DNA of 27,393 bases from Lachnospiraceae bacterium (lineage in GTDB: Bacteria; Bacillota; Clostridia; Lachnospirales; Lachnospiraceae). Under the pieces are notes generated by a model, which saw nothing but the letters and a program-made list of their open reading frames with translations, did not search any database and was not told the DNA's origin. The stretch covers positions 1 through 27,393 of the forward strand of contig CAADTT010000130.1 of the NCBI GenBank assembly GCA_900752065.1, written 5' to 3'. This document shows positions 14,581 through 21,790 of this stretch, one piece after another (the first letter of the stretch is position 1; each line of letters begins with the position of its first letter). Both the position numbers and the translations under genes were made by a program.

Positions 14581-14841
14581 ATGGCTGATAAAGAGATTAA
14601 GTTAGAGCAGATGATAGAGTATGGCTCAAGGGAAGCGGTCATTCAGAACCTGAAAGATGCGGGGTGCGCCCAGGACATTATTGAATGCTGCATGGACTGT
14701 ATGGAACAGGGAAAAAAGAATGAGCTGCTGAAACGGCTGGAAGAACACAGAGAAGACCTTTTGCAAAAAGTGCATGAAGAGGAAAAACATATAGACTGTC
14801 TGGATTATCTGGTTTATCAGATCGGGCGCTGTGGGAGTTGA
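14581..14841 (+). CDS. Small helical Cys-containing protein, 86 residues
   Basis: No named family. The protein is predicted all-helical and charged, with Cys residues scattered through it (DAGCAQDIIECCMDCMEQG in the middle, GRCGS at the end). No signal peptide or membrane segment is visible. A GTG two codons upstream is possible, but the ATG at 14581 is better placed after GGTGA. I believe similar proteins occur in Lachnospiraceae beside flavoproteins and LysR genes. As first gene of the redox operon it may be a partner or sensor protein; that is inference. Confidence 0.75.
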   Translation: MADKEIKLEQMIEYGSREAVIQNLKDAGCAQDIIECCMDCMEQGKKNELLKRLEEHREDLLQKVHEEEKHIDCLDYLVYQIGRCGS

Positions 14842-14891
14842 TTATGTTTGGAACAATTATTTTATCGGAGTATTTTTAAGGAGTGATACAT

Positions 14892-15431
14892 ATGAGTAAG
14901 GATATTTTAGTTATTTCTACAAGCCCGCGGAAGGGCGGCAATTCTGAAACACTGGCGGATGCGTTTATCCGTGGGGTAAAGGAAGCGGGCAATCAGGTAG
15001 AGAAGGTTTGCCTGTATGATAAGACGATCGGCTTTTGTAAAGGCTGTCTTGCCTGCTTGAAATCCCATCGCTGTGTGATCCATGATGATGCGGATGTCAT
15101 TGCACAGAAGATGAAAGAGGTAGATGTGCTGGTGTTTGCCACACCGATTTACTACTATGAGATGTGCGGGCAGATGAAAACCATGCTGGATCGTGCCAAT
15201 CCTCTGTATGATTCAGATTATCGGTTCCGTGAGGTTTATCTTCTGGCGGCCGCAGCAGAGGAAGAAGAAAGTGCGGTGGATGGAGCTGTAAAAGGACTTT
15301 CAGGATGGATTGCCTGTTTCCCGAAGGCGCATTTTGCAGGAACCGTGTTTGGCGGCGGTGCTGACGCAGTCGGTACGATTGCCGGGAATCCGGCACTGGA
15401 TCAGGCTTACGAGATGGGGAAATCTGTTTAG
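14892..15431 (+). CDS. Flavodoxin-family NAD(P)H-dependent reductase, iron-sulfur-flavoprotein-like
   Basis: A 179-residue protein of the NADPH-dependent FMN reductase fold. The FMN phosphate loop is STSPRKGGNSET (residues 10-21), and TPIYYYEMCGQMKTMLDR (about 84-101) matches the flavin-contact segment. Residues 49-61 read FCKGCLACLKSHRC: Cys49, Cys52, Cys55 and Cys61 give C-x2-C-x2-C-x5-C, the compact motif that binds a 4Fe-4S cluster in archaeal iron-sulfur flavoproteins. The start is set at ATG 14892 by AAGGAG at 14878-14883; a GTG three codons upstream lacks spacing. It is about 50 bases after the 86-residue gene in the LysR-divergent operon. Electron donor and acceptor are unknown. Confidence 0.87.
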   Translation: MSKDILVISTSPRKGGNSETLADAFIRGVKEAGNQVEKVCLYDKTIGFCKGCLACLKSHRCVIHDDADVIAQKMKEVDVLVFATPIYYYEMCGQMKTMLDRANPLYDSDYRFREVYLLAAAAEEEESAVDGAVKGLSGWIACFPKAHFAGTVFGGGADAVGTIAGNPALDQAYEMGKSV

Positions 15432-15441
15432 GAGGCCGCAT

Positions 15442-15507
15442 ATGAAAAAAGCAATCTGTGATGATAATTCATGGATTCTGACATCGTTTGGAAAAACGAT
15501 AATGTAG
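15442..15507 (+). CDS. 21-residue ORF, possible microprotein or gene remnant
   Basis: An ATG at 15442 follows GGAGG (15431-15435), 10 bases after the flavoprotein stop. The frame is MKKAICDDNSWILTSFGKTI plus a final Met. The strong ribosome binding site and operon position argue for translation. The short length and abrupt stop suggest either a true tiny protein or the N-terminal remnant of a lost gene. The next gene starts 20 bases later with its own AAGGAGG. No function can be assigned. Confidence 0.35.
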   Translation: MKKAICDDNSWILTSFGKTIM

Positions 15508-15526
15508 ATATTGAAGGAGGTAAAAA

Positions 15527-16285
15527 ATGGCAGTAAAACAGACAGCAGGCAGAGATTCGTTGGGTGAATTTGCCCCGAAGTTTGCGCAGTTGAATGATGA
15601 TGTATTATTTGGTGAGGTATGGAGCCGGGAAAATCAGCTTTCCCTGCGTGACCGTTCTCTGGTTACGGTAGTGGCGTTGATGGCGCAGGGGCTTACCGAT
15701 TCTTCTTTCCGGTATCATCTGGAAAGTGCGAAAAAGAACGGTATCACAAAAATGGAGATTGCAGAGATTTTGACTCATGCGGCATTTTATGCCGGATGGC
15801 CGAAGGCGTGGGCAGCCTTTCGTATGGCAAAGGAAGTCTGGGAAGAAAGCGTATCCGAAGAGGATGCAAAAACTGCTCATGAAAATTCCATGATCTTTCC
15901 CATCGGTCAGCCAAATGATGCTTTTGCGAAGTATTTTATCGGGCAAAGTTATCTGGCACCTCTTTCCACAGAGCAGGTGGGGATTTACAATGTGACTTTT
16001 GAGCCTGGATGCCGCAATAACTGGCATATCCATCATGCAAAAAGCGGCGGCGGTCAGATTTTAATCTGCGTCAGCGGCAGGGGATTCTATCAGGAATGGG
16101 GAAAACAGGCGCAGGAACTGCTTCCCGGGGATGTTGTGAATATTCCGGCTGGTGTAAAGCACTGGCATGGGGCGGCACCTTATAGCTGGTTTTCTCATCT
16201 TGCAGTGGAGGTTCCTGCTGAGGAGGGTTCCAATGAATGGATGGAGCCGGTAGATGAGGATGCGTATAGAAGTGCGCTGTATTAA
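15527..16285 (+). CDS. Carboxymuconolactone decarboxylase-like/cupin fusion protein
   Basis: A 252-residue two-domain protein. Residues 15-105 match the carboxymuconolactone decarboxylase/AhpD-like fold (LSLRDRSLVTVVALMAQG, ITKMEIAEILTHAAFYAGWP). They lack the CxxC of the peroxidase-type AhpD, so a decarboxylase-like or non-catalytic role is likelier. Residues 150-235 are a cupin with metal ligands in NNWHIHH (His167, His169) and PAGVKHWHG (His212). The usual motif-1 glutamate appears as Gln177. Such fusions are common in Firmicutes next to flavodoxins and hydrolases, but their substrate is not established. The start follows AAGGAGG at ideal spacing. It is in an operon with the flavoprotein and hydrolase. 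Confidence 0.88.
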   Translation: MAVKQTAGRDSLGEFAPKFAQLNDDVLFGEVWSRENQLSLRDRSLVTVVALMAQGLTDSSFRYHLESAKKNGITKMEIAEILTHAAFYAGWPKAWAAFRMAKEVWEESVSEEDAKTAHENSMIFPIGQPNDAFAKYFIGQSYLAPLSTEQVGIYNVTFEPGCRNNWHIHHAKSGGGQILICVSGRGFYQEWGKQAQELLPGDVVNIPAGVKHWHGAAPYSWFSHLAVEVPAEEGSNEWMEPVDEDAYRSALY

Positions 16286-16312
16286 ATATAAAATGGAAAG
16301 AAGGTAAAAGTT

Positions 16313-17293
16313 ATGATGAAAGCCGAAAAACTGCAGCTTACAAATGAATGGGATAAGGTATTTCCGCAAAGCGATAAGGTAAAACATCGGAAAGTAACGT
16401 TTGTGAACCGCTATGGCATTACCCTGGCGGCGGATCTTTACGAGCCGAAAGAGGCGGTTGGAAAGCTGGCCGCGATTGCGGTAAGCGGGCCTTTTGGGGC
16501 AGTGAAGGAGCAGTCCTCCGGTCTGTATGCACAGACGATGGCAGAGAGAGGATTCCTGACGCTTGCATTTGATCCGTCCTTTACCGGAGAGAGCGGCGGA
16601 ACGCCGCGGTATATGGCTTCCCCCGATATCAACACGGAAGATTTTCAGGCGGCGGTAGATTTTCTTTCCGTACAGGACAATGTTGATCCTGAGAGGATCG
16701 GAATCATCGGTATCTGTGGATGGGGCGGTATGGCGTTAAACGCCGCAGCTCTGGATACCCGCATCAAAGCAACTGTTACTTCCACTATGTATGATATGAG
16801 CCGGGTAAATGCCAATGGCTACTTCGACTCTGAGAATAACGAGGCTGCCCGCTATGAAAAGAGAAAAGCCTTGAATGCACAGAGAACAAAGGAATATCGG
16901 GAAGGAGCTTATGTGCGGGGCGGTGGTGTTGTTGATCCGCTTCCGGAGGATGCTCCATTTTTTGTAAAGGATTATTATGATTATTATAAAACAAGCCGGG
17001 GTTATCACAGGAGGTCGTTAAATTCAAATGATGGCTGGAATGTGACAGGGTGTATGTCTTTTATGAACATGCCGATCCTGTGCTACAGCGATGAAGTCCG
17101 AAGCGCAGTTTTGATGATCCACGGGGAAAAAGCGCACTCCTGCTATTTCAGCCGGGATGCTTTTGCAAAGCTTCAGGGAGAGAATAAAGAACTGCTGATT
17201 ATTCCGGATGCGGTTCATACGGATCTGTATGATCAAATGGATGTGATCCCGTTCGATAAGATGGCGGAATTTTTTAAAGAAAATTTAGAGTGA
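16313..17293 (+). CDS. Alpha/beta hydrolase with Cys nucleophile motif
   Basis: A 326-residue alpha/beta hydrolase of the dienelactone hydrolase/YcjY-related group. The nucleophile elbow reads GICGWGG with Cys135 in place of the usual Ser, as in dienelactone hydrolase. The general base is probably His302 in PDAVHTDLYD, and HGEKAHS (270-276) is also conserved in the group. There is no signal peptide. A second ATG is one codon downstream; AAGG precedes both. It is the last gene of the LysR-linked set, 27 bases after the cupin gene. With the reductase and decarboxylase-like protein it suggests breakdown or detoxification of an ester, lactone or quinone-like compound. The substrate is inferred only in broad terms. 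Confidence 0.87.
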   Translation: MMKAEKLQLTNEWDKVFPQSDKVKHRKVTFVNRYGITLAADLYEPKEAVGKLAAIAVSGPFGAVKEQSSGLYAQTMAERGFLTLAFDPSFTGESGGTPRYMASPDINTEDFQAAVDFLSVQDNVDPERIGIIGICGWGGMALNAAALDTRIKATVTSTMYDMSRVNANGYFDSENNEAARYEKRKALNAQRTKEYREGAYVRGGGVVDPLPEDAPFFVKDYYDYYKTSRGYHRRSLNSNDGWNVTGCMSFMNMPILCYSDEVRSAVLMIHGEKAHSCYFSRDAFAKLQGENKELLIIPDAVHTDLYDQMDVIPFDKMAEFFKENLE

Positions 17294-17316
17294 TACGATA
17301 GAGGAATGACACAGGA

Positions 17317-17343
17317 ACCGTTCTCCTTTTTCTGCATATCATA
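17317..17343 (+). promoter_or_regulatory. Sigma-K-like promoter of the second subtilisin
   Basis: AC (17317-17318), 16 bases, then CATATCATA (17335-17343) fits AC-N16/17-CATA-NNN-TA. Transcription would start near 17351, just ahead of GAGGGG and the ATG at 17369. No sigma-A-like pair is visible in this 75-base gap. Pattern match only. Confidence 0.4.
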
Positions 17344-17368
17344 GTAAAAACATTTGAGGGGTGCATGT

Positions 17369-18286
17369 ATGGACCGAGTGCGTGCCGTAGTCTGTGCGGA
17401 GGAGGCATACAAAAGAGGAATCCGGGGAAAAGGAGTCGGCGTAGCAGTGCTGGATACAGGAATCAGCCCCCATCCGGATTTCGGAGGACGTATCGTGTGT
17501 TTCCGGGATTTTGTAGGCGGAAGGCGTGAAAACTACGATGACTGCTCACATGGAACCCATGTCTGCGGCATTTTAGGAGGAAGCGGCGCCGCATCCAGAG
17601 GAAAATACAGAGGAATTGCCCCGGAGTGTGATCTGATCGGACTGAAAGTGCTGGACCGGCAGGGAAATGGAAATAAAGAGGAAGTGATACGGGGCATCGA
17701 CTGGGTAATTCGAAACAGGGAGGTATACAGAATCCGTATTCTGAATATATCGGTGGGAACCGTGCGGGAGAACGCCGCTATGGACCGTCAGCTCATTGAT
17801 GCCGTAGAGCGTGCCTGGGATGCGGGACTTGTAGTGGTGGTGGCAGCGGGAAATATGGGGCCGGAGCCTATGAGCATCACAGTACCGGGAAACAGCAGAA
17901 AGGTGATCACAGTGGGAGCCTTTGATGACAGCATCCCTGTGGCTGAGAGCGGGATAAAACCCTGTTATTCCGGAAGAGGTCCTACGGCAGAGTGCATCTG
18001 CAAGCCGGATATTACAGCTCCCGGGTCAGGAATCGTATCCTGCAATGTGCTCCTGAGAAGGGGCCGCGGATATTATGCGAAAAAGAGCGGAACTTCTATG
18101 GCTACTCCGGTCGTATCGGGCTGTATTGCCCTGCTGTTGTCAGCAGAACCGCATTTGTCGAATGTACAGGTGAAAATGCGGTTGTATGATACGGCTGTAG
18201 ACTTAGGGCTTCCGAGGCGCCAGCAGGGGCGGGGCATGATCGATGCCGGAAAATTAATGGGGATTCCTTTTTCGACAGTGCATTGA
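17369..18286 (+). CDS. Intracellular S8 family serine protease
   Basis: A compact 305-residue subtilisin. The triad is Asp29 in VAVLDTGISPHPDF, His61 in CSHGTHVCG and Ser243 in SGTSMATPVVSG; the oxyanion Asn162 is in VVAAGNMGPEP. There is no signal peptide, propeptide or C-terminal domain, so it should act inside the cell, like AprX or ISP-type proteases. A TTG five codons upstream is in frame, but GAGGGG sits correctly only for the ATG at 17369. It lies alone between the redox operon and icd, with a sigma-K-like promoter, so mother-cell expression during sporulation is possible. Its stop codon overlaps the -35 box of the icd promoter. Confidence 0.88.
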   Translation: MDRVRAVVCAEEAYKRGIRGKGVGVAVLDTGISPHPDFGGRIVCFRDFVGGRRENYDDCSHGTHVCGILGGSGAASRGKYRGIAPECDLIGLKVLDRQGNGNKEEVIRGIDWVIRNREVYRIRILNISVGTVRENAAMDRQLIDAVERAWDAGLVVVVAAGNMGPEPMSITVPGNSRKVITVGAFDDSIPVAESGIKPCYSGRGPTAECICKPDITAPGSGIVSCNVLLRRGRGYYAKKSGTSMATPVVSGCIALLLSAEPHLSNVQVKMRLYDTAVDLGLPRRQQGRGMIDAGKLMGIPFSTVH

Positions 18287-18311
18287 CAATGTTTGGATTT
18301 TGCTTTAGTAT
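18283..18311 (+). promoter_or_regulatory. Sigma-A promoter of icd
   Basis: TTGACA (18283-18288), 17 bases, then TAGTAT (18306-18311). The -35 box contains the TGA stop codon of the upstream protease gene. The leader to the icd start is about 70 bases. Confidence 0.78.
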
Positions 18312-18390
18312 AAGAACTGGTACATTTGGCGGGGTATCTGAATTCCAGTGTACCGGGCAAAAAGTAAAGCTGAACATGAGGAGGATCACA

Positions 18391-19599
18391 ATGGAAAAAA
18401 TTAAAATGATAACGCCGTTGGTTGAGATGGATGGGGATGAGATGACAAGAATTCTCTGGAAAATGATCAAAGAGGAGCTTCTCTGCCCGTTTATCGACCT
18501 GAAGACGGAGTATTATGATCTGGGGCTGGAACATAGAAATGAGACAAATGACCAGGTAACGTTTGACAGTGCAAATGCTACAAAAAAATATGGTGTAGCT
18601 GTAAAATGTGCGACCATCACGCCGAACGCAGCCAGAATGACAGAATATAATTTAAAGGAAATGTGGAAGAGCCCGAACGGAACGATTCGTGCGATTCTGG
18701 ACGGCACAGTTTTTCGTACCCCGATCGTAGTCAAAGGCATTGAGCCCTGTGTGAAAAACTGGAAGAAGCCGATCACGCTGGCGAGACATGCCTACGGCGA
18801 TGTTTATAAAGCGTCTGAGATCAAGGTGGCAGGTCCGGGAAAGGCAGAGCTGGTATTTACCGCTGAGGACGGCACAGAAACGAGAGAGCTGATTCATGAG
18901 TTTAAGGGCGCAGGCGTTCTTCAGGGAATGCACAATACAGAGTCTTCCATCACAAGCTTTGCAAAGAGCTGTTTTAACTATGCGCTGGATACAAAGCAGG
19001 ATCTGTGGTTTGCAACGAAGGACACCATTTCAAAAAAATACGACCATACATTTAAAGATATTTTCCAGGAGATTTTTGATAAAGAGTACAAAGAAAAATT
19101 TGAGCAGGCAGGAATTACTTATTTTTATACGCTGATCGATGATGCGGTAGCACGCGTTATGAAGGCAGAGGGCGGTTTTATCTGGGCATGCAAAAACTAT
19201 GACGGCGATGTCATGAGTGATATGGTGTCTTCCGCCTTTGGTTCCCTGGCGATGATGACATCTGTTCTCGTTTCACCGGATGGAAACTTTGAGTACGAGG
19301 CGGCTCACGGAACCGTACAGCGTCATTACTACAAGCATCTGAAGGGAGAGGAGACATCCACCAACTCCGTGGCAACGATTTTTGCATGGACAGGAGCCCT
19401 GCGTAAGAGAGGGGAACTTGACCAGATTCCGGAGCTTGGAGTATTTGCAGACAAGCTGGAGGCGGCTACGGTAAAGACCATTGAGTCAGGAAAGATGACA
19501 AAGGATCTGGCGCTGATCACCACCATAGAACATCCGACAGTGTTAAACAGCGAAGCGTTTATCAAGGCAGTCAGAGAAGAGCTGGAGAAAAACCTGTAA
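18391..19599 (+). CDS. icd: NADP-dependent isocitrate dehydrogenase, eukaryotic-type
   Basis: A 402-residue enzyme that oxidatively decarboxylates isocitrate to 2-oxoglutarate with NADP in the cytoplasm, feeding glutamate synthesis. Motifs are those of the homodimeric type II family shared with eukaryotic IDH1/2: EMDGDEMTRILWKMIKEEL, RHAYGDVYKASE, IWACKNYDGDVMSDMV and EAAHGTVQRHYY. The open frame begins 36 codons earlier, but that stretch is promoter and leader; GAGGAGG precedes the ATG at 18391. It is a single-gene unit with its own promoter and a strong terminator. No aconitase or citrate synthase gene is beside it in this window. Confidence 0.95.
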   Translation: MEKIKMITPLVEMDGDEMTRILWKMIKEELLCPFIDLKTEYYDLGLEHRNETNDQVTFDSANATKKYGVAVKCATITPNAARMTEYNLKEMWKSPNGTIRAILDGTVFRTPIVVKGIEPCVKNWKKPITLARHAYGDVYKASEIKVAGPGKAELVFTAEDGTETRELIHEFKGAGVLQGMHNTESSITSFAKSCFNYALDTKQDLWFATKDTISKKYDHTFKDIFQEIFDKEYKEKFEQAGITYFYTLIDDAVARVMKAEGGFIWACKNYDGDVMSDMVSSAFGSLAMMTSVLVSPDGNFEYEAAHGTVQRHYYKHLKGEETSTNSVATIFAWTGALRKRGELDQIPELGVFADKLEAATVKTIESGKMTKDLALITTIEHPTVLNSEAFIKAVREELEKNL

Positions 19600-19619
19600 G
19601 CGATGAAAGTCAGATAGAA

Positions 19620-19671
19620 AAAGAAGGAAAATCTATTTTGTACAGCGGAATAGATTTTCCTTCTTTATATT
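19620..19671. terminator. Bidirectional terminator between icd and the ABC-F gene
   Basis: A perfect 18-bp stem (19620-19637 with 19649-19666) carries an A-rich left edge and an ATATTTTT right tail, so it can stop transcription from both directions. It lies between the convergent ends of icd and the ABC-F gene. Confidence 0.88.
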
Positions 19672-19684
19672 TTTAGGGTTTTGC

Positions 19685-21595
19685 TTATTCTGCCAGAGTT
19701 TCCCAGAGTTCATAGAGGTTTTCCAGCTCTTCAGCGATTTCGGCCTTTTCTGTCGTCAGCTCCATACATTTTGCCACATCGGTAAAAATATCCTCGCGCC
19801 CCATCAGTCCGTCAATCTCAGCATCTCGTGTTTCCAGGGCGTGGATGCGGTCTTCCGTTTTTTTCAGTTCATTCTGACGTTTCCGCTGTCTGGCCTGTTC
19901 CTCCTTCTGCTGCTGCCACGAGCGTTTTACCTCGCTGACCTTTTCAGCGTCAGCTTCCTGTGCCGTTTGGGGAGCGTAGATCTGCGTCAGCTCTTCCTTC
20001 TTTTCCAGATAGTAGTCATAGTTTCCGATGTAATTTACCAGTGTGTTTCCGGTAAGATCCAGAATACGGGTGGCCGTCTGGTTGATGAAATACCGGTCAT
20101 GGGAGACGTAGAGCACCGTTCCTGTGTAGCTGTTCAGTGCATTTTCCAGAATCTCTTTGGAGGTAATGTCCAGATGGTTCGTCGGCTCGTCCAGGATGAT
20201 AAAGTTTGCTTCCGAAAGCATCAGCTTTGCCAGAGAAACACGTCCACGTTCCCCGCCGCTCAGGTCGGAGATCCGCTTAAACACATCATCCCCGGTAAAG
20301 AGGAAGGCTGCCAGTACATTTCGGATCTGGGTATTGGTGAGAGTGGGATAGGCATCGGAGATCTCCTCAAACAATGTTTTTTCCATGTGAAGCACATGAT
20401 GCTCCTGGTCATAGTAGCCGATTTTTACCTTGCTGCCCAGAGTGAAGCTTCCGGCATCGGCGGGGATCACGCTGTTTATGATCTTCAGGATCGTTGTTTT
20501 TCCTGTTCCATTGTTTCCGATGATGGCTACCCGTTCGCCCCGCTTGATCTCGAAGTTCAGGTCAGAGAACAGGTGGTTATTGCCGAAGCTTTTGGCAAGG
20601 CCCTCTACCGTAAGCACATCATTTCCGCTGATCACCCTCGGTTCGAGCTTTATGCGGATCTCGTCATTTACCTCTGTGGGTTTTTCCAGAATTTCTATTT
20701 TATCCAGCATCTTTTCCCGACTCTCGGCCCGCTTGATGGATTTCTCGCGGTTAAAGGACTTCAGCTTTGCGATGACTTCCTGCTGGTGCCGGATCTCCTG
20801 CTGCTGGTTCATCCACGCCTTCAGAGCTGTCTCCCGGAGCTGTTTCTTTTTTTCCGCATAGGCAGAGTAGTTTCCAAGAAAGGTCGTCACATGGCCGTTG
20901 TCGATCTCCACCACCTTTGTGACGACGCGGTTCAGAAAATAACGGTCGTGAGCTACGATGATAACAGCGCCGGAGTAGTTCAGAAGATAGGTCTCCAGCC
21001 ATGCGATGGAGTTCATGTCCAGGTGGTTTGTCGGCTCATCCAGAAGAATGATATCCGGCTTCGAGAGCAGCAGCTTACCCAGAGCAACTCTTGTTTTCTG
21101 ACCGCCGGAGAGAGTTTCCACCTTCTTTGAAAAATCCTCCTCGCGAAAGCCCAGCCCTTTCAGGACTCCCACCAGTTCGCTGCGGTAGGAATATCCGTTC
21201 TGATGTTCAAAATCCGTGCTCAGACGGTTATAGGTTTCCAGAAGCTCTGTCAGTGCGGCGCCTTCCAGAGATTTCATATCCTGCTCCATCTGGCGCAGAC
21301 GTTTTTCCATATCGATCAGGCTGCGTTTTACCTCCAGGAGCTCATCGTAGATCGTATTCCCCGAAGAGACAGCTTCATGCTGTGCCAGATATCCGATGGT
21401 TTTCCCTTTGGCAATAATAACATCGCCGGAGTCTGCCTTTATTTCACGCATGATGATTTTCAGAAGCGTAGATTTGCCTGCTCCGTTGATCCCAACGATC
21501 GCCGTCTTTTCGCGCTCTTCAATATGAAAGGAAGCATTTTTTAAGATTTCATTTGTTCCGAAAGCTTTCTCTATATTTTGACATGCTAAAATCAT
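19685..21595 (-). CDS. ABC-F family ATPase
   Basis: A 636-residue protein with two ATP-binding cassettes and no membrane domain. Cassette 1 has GINGAGKSTLL, LSGGQKTRVALGKLLLSKP and LLDEPTNHLD. Cassette 2 has GNNGTGKTTIL, LSGGERGRVSLAKLMLSEA and ILDEPTNHLD. A linker with charged helices (RHQQEVIAKLKSFNREKSIK) joins them, and a C-terminal coiled coil covers the last 95 residues. ABC-F proteins bind the ribosomal E site and rescue stalled ribosomes or protect against antibiotics. The C-terminal coiled coil and length resemble YdiF/Uup-type housekeeping members more than resistance types, but that is a judgement. It starts at 21595 behind AAGGACGG. Confidence 0.93.
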   Translation of the reverse strand: MILACQNIEKAFGTNEILKNASFHIEEREKTAIVGINGAGKSTLLKIIMREIKADSGDVIIAKGKTIGYLAQHEAVSSGNTIYDELLEVKRSLIDMEKRLRQMEQDMKSLEGAALTELLETYNRLSTDFEHQNGYSYRSELVGVLKGLGFREEDFSKKVETLSGGQKTRVALGKLLLSKPDIILLDEPTNHLDMNSIAWLETYLLNYSGAVIIVAHDRYFLNRVVTKVVEIDNGHVTTFLGNYSAYAEKKKQLRETALKAWMNQQQEIRHQQEVIAKLKSFNREKSIKRAESREKMLDKIEILEKPTEVNDEIRIKLEPRVISGNDVLTVEGLAKSFGNNHLFSDLNFEIKRGERVAIIGNNGTGKTTILKIINSVIPADAGSFTLGSKVKIGYYDQEHHVLHMEKTLFEEISDAYPTLTNTQIRNVLAAFLFTGDDVFKRISDLSGGERGRVSLAKLMLSEANFIILDEPTNHLDITSKEILENALNSYTGTVLYVSHDRYFINQTATRILDLTGNTLVNYIGNYDYYLEKKEELTQIYAPQTAQEADAEKVSEVKRSWQQQKEEQARQRKRQNELKKTEDRIHALETRDAEIDGLMGREDIFTDVAKCMELTTEKAEIAEELENLYELWETLAE

Positions 21596-21686
21596 GATAT
21601 ATCCGTCCTTATTTTTCTTCTGTCATTTTTCCCTGGATAGTCTATCATAAATTCCCGGAATACACCAGTTTTTTTCATAAAAATAC

Positions 21687-21715
21687 TGGACGAACAGATT
21701 TTTTTATACTAATAT
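21687..21715 (+). promoter_or_regulatory. Possible promoter of the aspartate kinase gene
   Basis: TGGACG (21687-21692), 17 bases, then TAATAT (21710-21715). The -35 overlaps the right arm of an inverted repeat, CCAGT...ACTGG with a T5/A5 inner stem (21665-21689). The leader up to the start is only about 70 bases, too short for a lysine riboswitch. Confidence 0.42.
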
Positions 21716-21790
21716 AGGAAAAGCATGTAACAGGTCAATTTGTATGAACTGTTATAAAAGTATTCAGTTGGTACATCAGGAGGATATGAG

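Noticed and set aside
19841..21130. A 429-codon open frame on the plus strand opposite the ABC-F gene
   Set aside because: It lies wholly antisense to a gene with clear ATPase motifs, shows no domain and has a hydrophobic, Cys/Phe-rich composition typical of antisense translation.
21596..21790. Lysine riboswitch upstream of aspartate kinase
   Set aside because: The leader after the likely promoter is about 70 bases, too short for the lysine element, and none of its conserved stems were seen.
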